Below, piece after piece: positions 1-7,399 of a stretch of 12,664 nucleotides of DNA. Origin of the DNA: Desulfobacterales bacterium (GTDB taxonomy: Bacteria > Desulfobacterota > DSM-4660 > Desulfatiglandales > Desulfatiglandaceae); contig JAIOSR010000112.1 in NCBI GenBank assembly GCA_021107495.1, forward strand, positions 1-12,664. Reading direction: 5' to 3'. The notes beneath the pieces were generated by a model. It saw nothing but the letters and a program-made list of their open reading frames with translations. It had not been told where the DNA came from and did no database searches. Made by a program: the position numbers and the translations under genes. Numbering within the stretch: the stretch's first letter is position 1; every line of letters starts with the position of its first letter.

Positions 1-7
1 AAAACTA

Positions 8-137
8 ACGTCCAACATCGAACATCCAACGTTGAATTAGCGTACGCCTTCGGCGTTTCAATTTTATTAAAAAAACGGAGCGAAGCGACACCCACATTCG
101 ATGTTCGATGTTGAGCGTTCGATGTTGGATGTTTGGA
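8..137. repeat. Word-repeat inverted element A (may extend past the window edge)
   Basis: The left arm (about 8-36) is built from words such as CCAACATCGAACATCCAACG. The right arm (about 96-137) holds the reverse complement words, such as TTCGATGTTGGATG. Between them is a core (44-94) with a mini-hairpin ACGCC-TTC-GGCGT (44-56), an A-rich spacer, and CGGAGCGAAGCGACACC. Read on the minus strand, this core matches the core of the element at 2187-2417, although the arms are unrelated. It lies just downstream of the RNase J gene and has no coding potential. The left boundary and any target-site duplication cannot be judged because the window starts here. Confidence 0.7.
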
Positions 138-209
138 ATTTCAATAACTCAATAAAACTCCAACAAAGCAAATTCCCTCTGGGCCAAGTTTTTTATTCCC
201 TACACTACC

Positions 210-1859
210 CTATATCGATATAATGACCGGCAGTATAAGCGGGCTCCTCTCAATAACCTTGTTAAAAAAGCGCTGCAGGCGTTTTTTGATGTCCGATTCC
301 ACTCCTGACCGATCTATCGGGGAAGGCCTTTCAAGCTCGTCAAGCACTTCCAATACAATGCATTTGGCGTTCTCAAGCAGGGATTCCCCCTCATCTTCAA
401 ACACAAACCCCCGCGAGATCATGTCCGGTCCGTAGATGGTCTCTCCGGTCTGTTCATCTACCGCCAGAAGGACGACAACCATCCCGTGTCCGCTGAGCCT
501 CCTCCTGTCCCTCAGGATCATCTCACCGACGTCGCCTACCCCTTTCCCGTCAACAAGAACCCTTCCTGTTTGAACATGACCCTCCAGACGGGCGGTCCGG
601 TTTTCAAAACGGATCACGTCCCCGTTTTCCGCAAGCAAGACCCTTTCCTTCGGGATGCCCATGTCCAGGGCCAACTGCGAATGCTTTACGAGATGACGGT
701 ATTCGCCGTGGATCGGTATGAAATATCGCGGTTTGACCAGGCTCATCATGAGCTTGAGTTCTTCCCTTTTTGCATGACCGGAGGTATGGATGTCGGAAAC
801 TTTTTCATAAACAACGTCAGCGCCCATGCGGTAAAGGTTGTTTATGATTTTGGTGATGGCCTTTTCGTTGCCGGGAATAAAGCGGGAAGAAAGAATAACC
901 GTATCGTCCTGCTGGATTTTGATACTCTTGTGTCTTCCCTGGGCCATCCTGGCCAGGGCTGACATGGGTTCCCCCTGGCTCCCGGTAGTGATAATCGTAA
1001 TGCATTGATCCGGAAGCCGGCCAATCTGGCGCTCATTGATCTCCAGGCCGTCGGGCATGCTAATAAAGCCCTGTTCCCTGGCAATGCGTACATTGGTGAC
1101 CATGCTTTTTCCGTTAAAGACCACTTTCCGGTCGAATTGCATTGCCAGGTTGATGACCTGCTGGATGCGTGAAATACTGGATGCAAAACTGGAGACAATG
1201 ACTCTACCCGGGGAAGTCCGGAAAAGTTCTTCCAGGGTTTTCCTGACATCCCTTTCACTAAGGGTCATGCCTTCCTTTTCGGCATTGGTGGAATCCGATA
1301 AAAAGGCTAAAACCCCCTTCTCTCCAAAATGCGCAAAACGATTCAGGTCGGTGAACTGCCCGTTTACGGGAGTGGGATCGATCTTGAAATCACCGGAGTG
1401 AATTAGAATCCCATCGGGCGAGTCAATGGCCAAACCCACGCCGTCCACAATACTGTGGTTTACACTGATATATTCAACTTCAAGGGGTCCGAAACGGGTG
1501 GTCTCTCCGGGCGCTATTTTTCTAAGGTCCGCCTTTTCCGGTAGATGGTGTTCCTTGAGTTTTTCTTTTAACAACTCTATTGTAAAATTTGTGCCCAGGA
1601 CAGGAACGGAAAATTCTCTGAGGAAAAAAGGCATTGCTCCGATGTGGTCCTCATGACCGTGTGTCAGGATGACGGCATTGATCTTGTCTTTGTTTTCGCG
1701 GAGATACTGAAAATCGGGGATTACCATGTCCACCCCCGGCATGTAGTCTTCAGGAAACATGAGGCCTGTGTCCACAACAATGATGCAATCCCCATATTCG
1801 ATCACCATCACATTGAGACCGATTTCTCCCAGACCTCCTAAAGGAATGACCTTAAGCAT
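210..1859 (-). CDS. rnj: Ribonuclease J (MBL-fold 5'-exo/endoribonuclease)
   Basis: This is a 549-residue RNase J, a cytoplasmic metallo-beta-lactamase/beta-CASP ribonuclease in mRNA decay and RNA maturation. Seen directly: the N-terminal LGGLGEIG segment (about 8-15), the zinc motif THGHEDHIG (His67, His69, Asp71, His72), His135, Asp157 in HSGDFK, a beta-CASP domain in the middle, and the IPIHGEYRH motif that returns to the MBL fold, followed by a C-terminal domain. The length fits the family (about 550). The frame stays open to 2036, but the ATG at 1859 is chosen because AGAGGA lies about 5 bases before it and the family N-terminus begins MLKVIPLGG. The extra 59 codons would be unrelated and coincide with a hairpin-rich leader. 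It ends in TAG. Family assignment is very secure; J1 versus J2 cannot be told. Confidence 0.96.
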   Translation of the reverse strand: MLKVIPLGGLGEIGLNVMVIEYGDCIIVVDTGLMFPEDYMPGVDMVIPDFQYLRENKDKINAVILTHGHEDHIGAMPFFLREFSVPVLGTNFTIELLKEKLKEHHLPEKADLRKIAPGETTRFGPLEVEYISVNHSIVDGVGLAIDSPDGILIHSGDFKIDPTPVNGQFTDLNRFAHFGEKGVLAFLSDSTNAEKEGMTLSERDVRKTLEELFRTSPGRVIVSSFASSISRIQQVINLAMQFDRKVVFNGKSMVTNVRIAREQGFISMPDGLEINERQIGRLPDQCITIITTGSQGEPMSALARMAQGRHKSIKIQQDDTVILSSRFIPGNEKAITKIINNLYRMGADVVYEKVSDIHTSGHAKREELKLMMSLVKPRYFIPIHGEYRHLVKHSQLALDMGIPKERVLLAENGDVIRFENRTARLEGHVQTGRVLVDGKGVGDVGEMILRDRRRLSGHGMVVVLLAVDEQTGETIYGPDMISRGFVFEDEGESLLENAKCIVLEVLDELERPSPIDRSGVESDIKKRLQRFFNKVIERSPLILPVIISI

Positions 1860-2036
1860 TTTTATCCTCTTTGTCCTTACGCCGCGAACCCGCGTAAGCC
1901 AAAATTGCTGAACTCTCGCCGGAACACGTCCCGCCCTTGACAAGAGGTACTCCGAAGTGTTTTTCCTCGGTACGCTCAAGCAACGTAAGGGTTTACTTTT
2001 GCAGAATAAACAAGAGCTTAACCCTTTAGCAGCCAT
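1860..2036 (-). promoter_or_regulatory. Hairpin-rich leader upstream of rnj
   Basis: Several inverted repeats sit between the rnj start and 2036. A perfect 7-bp stem CTTACGC/GCGTAAG with a 9-base loop (1876-1898) lies immediately upstream of the ribosome binding site. AAGGGTT pairs with AACCCTT (1987-1993 with 2020-2026). GTACCGA and TCGGAGTAC can form a bulged stem near 1947-1974. No known riboswitch class was recognised. The frame is open across it (the in-frame ATG at 2036), but the product is not RNase J-like. A structured 5' leader controlling rnj is an inference. Confidence 0.35.
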
Positions 2037-2186
2037 CAGTCAATAGGGAATCTATTTTTGTCAGAAACTCTTTTAAGGTGAATGATCTTGATTTCGATTT
2101 TTCCTTTATGTTATGGTTGAAACGGCCGCCCCGGAGGAATAGGCGTTGCATTCCACAGGGCAGACAAAAAGGCGCCGCTCGCAAAA

Positions 2187-2417
2187 GAGTGACTAAAGTG
2201 ATCTAAAGTGCCTAAAGCCCGCCCTGGTGCGACTTGTTAGTATGGTTGGTCAAGCCAATGTATCATTCCAGACTTGACTTTTTCAGGTGTAAAGTGATGG
2301 TGGTCGGTCTGGGCCAGGGTTGTGGTGTCGCTTTGCTCCATCATCTTTTATAAATCAAAAGTGCCGTAGGCACACTCCTCAACTTTAGCTCACTTTAGTC
2401 ACTTTAAACTTTAGCTC
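2187..2417. repeat. Word-repeat inverted element B
   Basis: It lies in the 2037-2475 gap between rnj and ssb. The left arm (2187-2218) reads GAGTGACTAAAGTGATC and then TAAAGTGCC. The right arm (2381-2417) carries the reverse complement words (CTCACTTTAGTCACTTTA). The core GGTGTCGCTTTGCTCC (2324-2339), a 20-base spacer and the hairpin GTGCC-GTA-GGCAC (2361-2373) match the element A core. About 100 bases of unique sequence sit between the left arm and the core. There is no convincing gene inside. Any ssb promoter must lie in or beside this element; I could not place one. Confidence 0.65.
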
Positions 2418-2475
2418 ATTGTATCTGCTCAATATGGGTGGTTTTTAATGTTTTCAAAAGGAGGGAGAGTAAGAC

Positions 2476-2895
2476 ATGGCAGGAATAAACAAGGTTATTC
2501 TGGTCGGAAGATTGGGAAGGGATCCTGAAGTCAGATACACTCCTAATGGGGTGCCGGTGGCCAGCTTCAGCATCGCAACATCTGAGGAATGGAAAGACAA
2601 AGAGACGGGCGAAAAACGGGAACGCACCGAGTGGCACAGGATTGAGGCATGGAGGCGTCTCGCGGAAATCTGCGGTGATTATCTTAGTAAGGGAAAGCAG
2701 GTTTATATAGAGGGTAAATTACAAACGGATGCGTGGGAAGACCGTGATGGGAACAAGCGATACACTACAAAAATAGTTGCTCAAAACATGCAGATGCTGG
2801 ATTCGGCGGGCAAGGGGGGAAGGGCGGAATCCGTGGATGAGCGTCACCCCGTGGAAGAACCGGTAAACATTCCGGAGGATGACATCCCGTTTTAA
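2476..2895 (+). CDS. ssb: Single-stranded DNA-binding protein
   Basis: This 139-residue SSB binds single-stranded DNA in replication, recombination and repair, normally as a homotetramer. The N-terminal OB fold (about residues 3-108) has the characteristic INKVILVGRLGRDPEVRYT start, a WHRIEAW strand and the LSKGKQVYIEGKL segment. A short acidic linker leads to the terminal tip PEDDIPF, the conserved peptide that recruits partner proteins. The ATG follows AAGGAGGGAG about 7 bases upstream. It is the only rightward gene in the left third of the window. It ends 5 bases from the end of the convergent tatA gene, with no separate terminator between them. It is shorter than E. coli SSB (178 residues) because the linker is short. 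Confidence 0.97.
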   Translation: MAGINKVILVGRLGRDPEVRYTPNGVPVASFSIATSEEWKDKETGEKRERTEWHRIEAWRRLAEICGDYLSKGKQVYIEGKLQTDAWEDRDGNKRYTTKIVAQNMQMLDSAGKGGRAESVDERHPVEEPVNIPEDDIPF

Positions 2896-2900
2896 ATCCC

Positions 2901-3095
2901 TTATGCTTTGTCCTCGGTAGGCTCATTATTTTCTTTGGGAGGCTCGATTTCTTCTTTGGGTTCGTTAGTGGCCTTCTTGAAATTCTTGATTCCTTTGCCT
3001 ATTCCGCTGCCTATTTCAGGCAGCTTGCCTGCCCCGAAGATTATGAGAATAATGATCAATATAATGATCAATTCCGGCATGCCTATACCAAACAT
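2901..3095 (-). CDS. tatA: Twin-arginine translocase subunit TatA/TatE
   Basis: This 64-residue TatA/E-family protein oligomerises in the inner membrane and forms the translocation element for folded twin-arginine substrates. Seen directly: a short N-terminus (MFGIGMPEL), one hydrophobic helix (about 8-20), the hinge motif FGAGKLPEIG (20-29), an amphipathic helix with GKGIKNFKKA (about 33-42), and a charged Glu/Lys/Pro-rich tail. The start has a strong GGAGGT about 7 bases upstream. No tatB or tatC lies beside it, so it is a stand-alone copy. It follows the cysteine-rich gene by 55 bases and may share its transcript. TatA versus TatE versus a TatB-like role cannot be settled from one short sequence. 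Confidence 0.93.
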   Translation of the reverse strand: MFGIGMPELIIILIIILIIFGAGKLPEIGSGIGKGIKNFKKATNEPKEEIEPPKENNEPTEDKA

Positions 3096-3125
3096 TAACT
3101 TACCTCCATTTTAATCAAAAGAATT

Positions 3126-3146
3126 CCTCGCAGCTCTGCTGCGGGG
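3126..3146 (-). terminator. Weak hairpin between the cysteine-rich gene and tatA
   Basis: CCTCGCAGC-TCT-GCTGCGGGG forms a 9-bp stem with one G-T pair and a 3-base loop. On the minus strand it lies just after the stop of the 3151-3549 gene and is followed by AATTCTTTTGATT rather than a clean T-run. It could be a leaky terminator or a processing site reducing readthrough into tatA. Confidence 0.35.
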
Positions 3147-3150
3147 TGGT

Positions 3151-3549
3151 TCATTCGTCGATCGGCAACAGTTCAGTAGCTCGTTTATATCCTTCCGAAT
3201 TCCTGAATTCCCTGATGGCCTGCTGGTAGTCAATCCAGACTGACCACATTTTTTTCCATTCCTTGTTGTGCCAGGGAATATGGGACCCCTCGTTTGGGTC
3301 CTTCATTTTCAAGAAATCTTCAAATTCGGAACGACAACTTTCACATAAGTGAAAATCGGCTGAAGACGAATTCGGTGGGTAAGGTGAATCAGAGGCCTCT
3401 AAATGGTAACTGCACATTGCGCACCTGAAATGGCATGAAGCACATTGCACGACCCTTTGAAGCGTTCCGAGTTTATGGCGGTGGTCATAAACTTCCTTTT
3501 TTCGCTTTTTTTCTTCGAGTCGATCTTCAATGTTTAGGACTTTAGTCAT
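3151..3549 (-). CDS. Cysteine-rich protein of unknown function
   Basis: This 132-residue protein matches no family I can name. The first 25 residues are highly charged (EDRLEEKKRKKEVYDHRHK). Next comes a compact cysteine cluster, QCASCHFRCAMCSYH (about 35-49), with four Cys and nearby His, followed by CESC (about 69-72). This pattern suggests a zinc ribbon or treble-clef-like metal site with six Cys. The C-terminal half is Trp- and Lys-rich (IPWHNKEWKKMWSVWIDYQQA), predicted helical, with no signal peptide or membrane segment, so it is probably cytoplasmic. It has its own sigma70-type promoter (3592-3620). AGAGGA lies about 14 bases before the ATG, which is long, but no better start exists. 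The metal-binding role is inference from the cysteines. Confidence 0.75.
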   Translation of the reverse strand: MTKVLNIEDRLEEKKRKKEVYDHRHKLGTLQRVVQCASCHFRCAMCSYHLEASDSPYPPNSSSADFHLCESCRSEFEDFLKMKDPNEGSHIPWHNKEWKKMWSVWIDYQQAIREFRNSEGYKRATELLPIDE

Positions 3550-3591
3550 CAGGTCTCGGTACTTCCTCTTAAAAGTTTCACACTTTTATCC

Positions 3592-3620
3592 ATTTTACCA
3601 TCAAAGAAATACAGAGTCAA
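3592..3620 (-). promoter_or_regulatory. Sigma70-type promoter for the cysteine-rich gene
   Basis: On the minus strand TTGACT (3620-3615), a 17-base spacer and TAAAAT (3597-3592) give a near-consensus promoter about 40 bases before the ATG at 3549. It lies directly after the sucD stop codon, so this gene (and perhaps tatA) can be transcribed independently of sucCD. Confidence 0.6.
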
Positions 3621-3637
3621 GACAGGTTCATTTGGCG

Positions 3638-4513
3638 TCAGCTCTTTCCCATAACTTCCAGGGCCGTCTGCCCCAGGTTTCCAAGGTTCATGCACACCGT
3701 GATTCCCCCTGCCTCGAGGGCGTTTATTTTGTCCTCTGCTCTACCCTGACCGCCTGAGATAATAGCTCCCGCATGTCCCATCCTTCTGCCGGGCGGCGCT
3801 GTCTGGCCTGCAATGAAGGCGATCACCGGTTTGTTAAATTCCTTTCGTATGTACGCGGCAGCCTCCTCTTCCGCAGTCCCTCCGATTTCTCCGATAAGGA
3901 CAACTCCTTTTGTTTCAGGATCTTCTTTAAACCACTTGAGATGATCGATAAAGGTGGTGCCGATTATCGGATCGCCTCCAATGCCGATGCAGGTGGATTG
4001 GCCAAGCCCGACCCCGGTCAACTGATCCACCACCTCATAGGTAAGTGTGCCGCTCCTTGAGATGACGGCCATTCCTCCCTGCATGTGTATTGGCCCGGGC
4101 ATTATGCCTACCTTGGTTTTTCCCGGGGAAATGATACCTGGGCAATTTGGGCCTATAAGAACAGAATCCTTGTCCTTTAAAAAACTGGCCACTTTTACCA
4201 TGTCAAGGGTGGGTATCCCTTCGGTAATACACACAATTACCTTCAAGCCTGCCGAGGCCGCCTCAATAATCGCATCTGCTGCAAAAGGGGGTGGAACAAA
4301 GATACAGGAGACATTTACCCCTTCCTTATCCACTGCATCCTTAAGAGTATTGAAAACCGGTACGTCCTCGACCTTCTTGCCCCCCTTTCCCGGGGTGACG
4401 CCCGCGGCCACTACCGTGCCATACTCGATCATCAGCTTTGTATGAAAGGTGCCTTCACGTCCGGTAATTCCCTGGACAACCACTCTACTGTTTTCGTCTA
4501 CCAGTATGCTCAT
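3638..4513 (-). CDS. sucD: Succinyl-CoA synthetase alpha subunit (ADP-forming type)
   Basis: The 291-residue alpha subunit works with SucC to interconvert succinyl-CoA and succinate with nucleotide phosphorylation, in the TCA cycle or its reverse. Seen directly: the N-terminal Rossmann CoA-binding domain with VVVQGITGREGTFH (11-24), the GPNCPGIISPGKTKVGIMPG segment (121-140), SRSGTLTYE (152-160), and the phosphorylated active-site histidine His247 in GHAGAIISGG. The length matches the family (about 290). The frame is open to 4714, but the ATG at 4513 gives the family N-terminus MSILVDENSR and has AGGCGG about 8 bases before it. It starts 11 bases after sucC ends, so the two are one operon. 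It ends in TGA, showing that TGA is an ordinary stop in this genome. Confidence 0.97.
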   Translation of the reverse strand: MSILVDENSRVVVQGITGREGTFHTKLMIEYGTVVAAGVTPGKGGKKVEDVPVFNTLKDAVDKEGVNVSCIFVPPPFAADAIIEAASAGLKVIVCITEGIPTLDMVKVASFLKDKDSVLIGPNCPGIISPGKTKVGIMPGPIHMQGGMAVISRSGTLTYEVVDQLTGVGLGQSTCIGIGGDPIIGTTFIDHLKWFKEDPETKGVVLIGEIGGTAEEEAAAYIRKEFNKPVIAFIAGQTAPPGRRMGHAGAIISGGQGRAEDKINALEAGGITVCMNLGNLGQTALEVMGKS

Positions 4514-4524
4514 AATTTTTCCGC

Positions 4525-5691
4525 CTAAGATACCTGTTTCGCGACGAGTTCCGCTGCCTCGGCAAGATCCTTCGCCACAAAGAATTGCAAGTCGGAGTTC
4601 CTGAGAATTTCTCTTCCTTCTTCCACGTTGGTTCCCTTTAACCTGACGATCAAAGGTAACCTGATCATCCCTTTTTTTGCCGCGGCAACGACACCCCTTG
4701 CCAATACATCGCACCTCAGTATCCCGCCGAAAATATTGACAAGGATTGCCTTAACCCGCCTGTCCTTGAGGATGATTTCAACGCCCTTTGTGATCATGGA
4801 TTCGCTGGCCCCGCCGCCCACGTCTAAAAAATTAGCCGGTTCCGCTCCCGCCATCTTGATCACGTCCATGGTCGCCATGGCCAGACCCGCGCCGTTCACC
4901 ATGGCCCCCACATTTCCGTCCAAACGAATATAATTCAAACTGTATTTCTCAGCCATTAACTCTAAGGGGTCTTTTTCCCTTGGATCATCGAAATGAAGGA
5001 GTTCCTTTTGCCTGAAAAGTGCATTGGGATCAACACTCATCTTGGCATCCAATGCAATGACCTTCCCCTCCTTGGTAATTGCAAGGGGATTAATCTCCAC
5101 CAGAGAGCAGTCAAGGGTCGTAAAAACCCTGTACAGATTGGCCATTATAGACATCAAAGTCTTTACCGGTCCCAGAGAGAGGGGAGGCTTAATGCCATAG
5201 ATCAAATTTCTTGCCTGGTGCGGCATCCATCCCACGGCCGGATCAATATATTCTTTCAAAATAAGCTCAGGGGTTTTAGATGCCACCTCTTCAATTTCCA
5301 TTCCCCCTGCCTGGCTGAAGATCATGGCCGGCATGGCACTTGACCGGTCAATGACCATGCTCAGGTAGAACTCGCGGTCGATTTCAACCCCTTCCTCGAT
5401 CAGGACCTGGTTGACGATGACACCCTCAGGGCCTGTCTGTTTGGTTACCAGGGGCTTACCAAGGAGATCCTCTGTGGCTGTGGCGACCTCATAAGGGTAG
5501 TGCACCACTCTGACACCACCTCCCTTACCGCGACCACCTGCATGGACCTGCGCCTTAACCACCCAGGGTGCCCCGCTTATGATCTGGGTCGCCTTTGTGG
5601 CCTGATCAACTGCCGTCACTAATTGACCGTTGGGAATCGGAATTCCCGACTTGCCGAAAATGTCTTTGGCTTGATATTCATGCAATTTCAT
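4525..5691 (-). CDS. sucC: Succinyl-CoA synthetase beta subunit (ADP-forming type)
   Basis: The 388-residue beta subunit carries the ATP-grasp nucleotide site and succinate site of succinyl-CoA synthetase; the length equals that of the E. coli protein. Seen directly: the MKLHEYQAKDIF start, Lys46 with the glycine loop HAGGRGKGGGV (50-60), the metal-binding region LVEINPLAIT (about 197-206) and LDAKMSVDPNA (about 214-224), and the C-terminal flavodoxin-like domain with FLDVGGGAS (288-296) and NIFGGILRCD (319-328). The ATG is preceded by GTGGAG at about 10 bases. It is the first gene of a sucC-sucD operon read leftward. Nothing is truncated or odd. In an anaerobe it may serve substrate-level phosphorylation or acetate/propionate oxidation; the direction cannot be told from sequence. 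Confidence 0.97.
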   Translation of the reverse strand: MKLHEYQAKDIFGKSGIPIPNGQLVTAVDQATKATQIISGAPWVVKAQVHAGGRGKGGGVRVVHYPYEVATATEDLLGKPLVTKQTGPEGVIVNQVLIEEGVEIDREFYLSMVIDRSSAMPAMIFSQAGGMEIEEVASKTPELILKEYIDPAVGWMPHQARNLIYGIKPPLSLGPVKTLMSIMANLYRVFTTLDCSLVEINPLAITKEGKVIALDAKMSVDPNALFRQKELLHFDDPREKDPLELMAEKYSLNYIRLDGNVGAMVNGAGLAMATMDVIKMAGAEPANFLDVGGGASESMITKGVEIILKDRRVKAILVNIFGGILRCDVLARGVVAAAKKGMIRLPLIVRLKGTNVEEGREILRNSDLQFFVAKDLAEAAELVAKQVS

Positions 5692-5786
5692 GGGATTTTT
5701 GCTCCACTGTAAAATGTCTGATTTGTGCCGAAACCACTCCCAAAAAAGATGCGGAGAACTTTCACGCAGATAAAAAATAGAAATTA

Positions 5787-5815
5787 CATTTATTACCCTT
5801 CAACGCAATTGTCAA
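5787..5815 (-). promoter_or_regulatory. Probable sucCD promoter
   Basis: On the minus strand a perfect TTGACA (5815-5810) is followed after 17 bases by TAAATG (5792-5787), a poor -10 match; an overlapping TAATAA at shorter spacing is possible. It would give a leader of roughly 90 bases before sucC. The -35 is convincing, the -10 less so. Confidence 0.4.
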
Positions 5816-5895
5816 GCAGTATGGCGAGGGCATCAGGGAAACGTCAAAATTAAATCTAATAGAGTTAGATAGAAGCGATTTGTTTTCCCGGATAC

Positions 5896-6083
5896 GGCAC
5901 TAAAATCACAAATCACAATACTCAAATTACAAACAATATTAAAATTACAAATTCCAATGACCAAAAAAATTCAATCAGTTATTGGATGTCTCGCCGTCAT
6001 TCAATCTGTTTTGAATTTTGATAATTGGTATTTGTTTGAATTTTGGATTTTGGTGCTTGGAATTTTCATGATTTTCATAAGCC
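5896..6083. repeat. AT-rich inverted-repeat element F
   Basis: It lies in the 5692-6260 gap. The left arm is made of ATCACAAATCACAA, ATTACAAATTCCAATGACC and similar words. The right arm carries approximate reverse complements (TTTTGATAATTGGTATTTG, TTTTGGTGCTTGGAATTTTC). The outer ends match as GGC...AAAATCA with TGATTTTCATAAGCC. A unique core of about 30 bases (around 5978-6010) separates the arms. No flanking direct repeat was found. The short reading frame across the right arm has no ribosome binding site and low-complexity sequence, so I do not call it a gene. Confidence 0.55.
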
Positions 6084-6160
6084 AGAAACTTTATTTATTC
6101 CAAGCAATTAGCTGCTTAAATGACGCGCCCTATAGATGGCATGGGATGTTAGTCGCGAAC

Positions 6161-6189
6161 TTGTCATCCGGGTCAGCATGATTTATAAT
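6161..6189 (+). promoter_or_regulatory. Strong sigma70-type promoter for the CxxCxxCC gene
   Basis: TTGTCA (6161-6166), a 17-base spacer and a perfect TATAAT (6184-6189). The predicted start near 6196 leaves a leader of about 65 bases before the ATG at 6261, which is preceded by AAGGGA. Confidence 0.7.
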
Positions 6190-6260
6190 ATTAGTTTAAG
6201 GACGTTCTCAATAATTTTGTAAGGCAATCATGAACCTGTGAGCCCTCAAGGGAAATAATC

Positions 6261-6998
6261 ATGTTTTTGGAATCTGCTCCTTCACCGGAAAAATGCCTGG
6301 ATCTTAAAGACACGTTTGCATTTTCATGCCATAAGGACCTTGCCTGTTTTAACACCTGCTGTCGAAATAAGCACTTACCTTTGACCCCCTATGATATCCT
6401 CAGGCTGAAAAATGCACTGAACCTTCACTCTGATGAATTCCTTTCCCGGTATACGGTTTACAGGCTGGATCAGGATTCCGGATTTCCGATTATATCTCTC
6501 GGGATGGGAGATGCGCCTCAAAAGGCCTGTCCGTTTGTAGCTCCCGAAGGATGCAGGGTGTACAACGATCGCCCTATGGCCTGCCGTCTGTTTCCATTAG
6601 GCCGTTCATCGGGTATAAGTCGTGGCGGTATGACAAAGGAAGAATTTTATTATCTTCTGGACATACCGGGTTGTCTTGGATTTGATGAGAAGCAGATCCG
6701 GAGTGTTAAGGAATGGCGGGAAAACCAGGGGCTTTTGTCTTACACGGACACAAATGACCGGATGCTTGAACTCGTATTCCACGAAAAAAGGGACCGGACA
6801 AAGCCTCTGGATGAGCATCAACTGCAGAAAGTAATGGTGGCCTGCTATAATCTTGATTTGTTTCGCGAATTTGTTTTCAAGACAGGTTTTTTTGATTTAT
6901 ATGAAATAGGCAAAGATACCATTACAAAAATAGAGGATGATGATGTTTCTCTTCTTGAACTTGGTTTTGCCTATCTCGTCAGAGCGCTTTTTCCGTAG
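6261..6998 (+). CDS. YkgJ-family cysteine-cluster protein
   Basis: This 245-residue protein belongs to the YkgJ/CxxCxxCC family (Pfam PF03692), thought to hold zinc or iron through conserved cysteines; its biochemical role is not established. Seen directly: Cys23, Cys29 and the Cys33-Cys34 pair (CHKDLACFNTCC), then LTPYDILRLK, and a second cluster CPFVAPEGCRVYNDRPMACRLFPLG with Cys90, Cys98 and Cys108, and Cys138 in IPGCLGF. The C-terminal 100 residues are a helical extension without recognisable motifs. There is no signal peptide, so it is probably cytoplasmic. AAGGGA lies about 7 bases before the ATG and a consensus promoter is upstream. It converges with hgcB, with 41 bases between the stops, so any functional link to mercury methylation is only positional. 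Confidence 0.88.
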   Translation: MFLESAPSPEKCLDLKDTFAFSCHKDLACFNTCCRNKHLPLTPYDILRLKNALNLHSDEFLSRYTVYRLDQDSGFPIISLGMGDAPQKACPFVAPEGCRVYNDRPMACRLFPLGRSSGISRGGMTKEEFYYLLDIPGCLGFDEKQIRSVKEWRENQGLLSYTDTNDRMLELVFHEKRDRTKPLDEHQLQKVMVACYNLDLFREFVFKTGFFDLYEIGKDTITKIEDDDVSLLELGFAYLVRALFP

Positions 6999-7039
6999 CA
7001 CTTCGGCGCCGTTCAACCCACGGCATATTTAGGGGGACC

Positions 7040-7387
7040 TTAACAGCACCCTGTCCTCCCGGATATGTCAGCTTCCCTCACCCCATTGCATGCATCGGCA
7101 TCCGGCTCTATAACGCAACAGCATGAAGACGCATTCCTTCCCAGGGCCGAGTTGATGACAGCGGCTGCGCAGCCCACCCCAGCCCGGACGGTCACGGCAT
7201 CCGTCGGGCAGTTCAGGGCACAGGCCCCGCACTCCATACAGAGGTCCCTGTTTTCAATGCTGATACAACCGTTATTCATAATGAGAACCTCATGGGGGCA
7301 GACTACCAGGCAGAGTCCGCATCCAATGCATTTTTCCCGGTCGAGTGCCAAGGTGACCACATCCCTGAGATAAATCAATCTTTCCAT
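7040..7387 (-). CDS. hgcB: HgcB, ferredoxin-like mercury methylation protein
   Basis: HgcB is the 2[4Fe-4S] ferredoxin partner of HgcA; it is thought to reduce the HgcA corrinoid for turnover and to pass Hg(II). Seen in this 115-residue protein: the first cluster motif Cys20-x2-Cys23-x2-Cys26-x3-Cys30-Pro, the second Cys50-MECGAC with Cys53, Cys56, Cys60-Pro (the CMECGAC form is typical of HgcB), Cys73, a Cys89-Cys90-Cys91 run, Cys100 and a terminal Cys114-Cys115 pair, the hallmark vicinal thiols. The ATG has AAGGAG 8 bases upstream, and that site overlaps the hgcA stop (TAAGGAG), so translation is probably coupled across a 12-base gap. The pairing with hgcA makes the assignment secure; an ordinary ferredoxin is excluded by the C-terminal cysteines and context. 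Confidence 0.96.
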   Translation of the reverse strand: MERLIYLRDVVTLALDREKCIGCGLCLVVCPHEVLIMNNGCISIENRDLCMECGACALNCPTDAVTVRAGVGCAAAVINSALGRNASSCCCVIEPDADACNGVREADISGRTGCC

Positions 7388-7399
7388 TCAATAGACTCC

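Noticed and set aside
486..962. 158-codon plus-strand frame inside rnj
   Set aside because: It is antisense to a well-conserved gene, has no ribosome binding site, and its product resembles nothing.
1860..2036. Longer RNase J starting at 2036 (608 residues)
   Set aside because: The extra 59 residues have no family resemblance, while the ATG at 1859 has a good ribosome binding site and matches the usual RNase J N-terminus.
4514..4714. Longer SucD starting at 4714
   Set aside because: It overlaps the end of sucC in another frame and adds a basic, unrelated extension; the ATG at 4513 gives the standard 291-residue protein.
5957..6181. 74-codon plus-strand frame in the sucC-ykgJ gap
   Set aside because: It runs through the right arm of an AT-rich inverted repeat, is hydrophobic only because of T-rich codons, and has no ribosome binding site.
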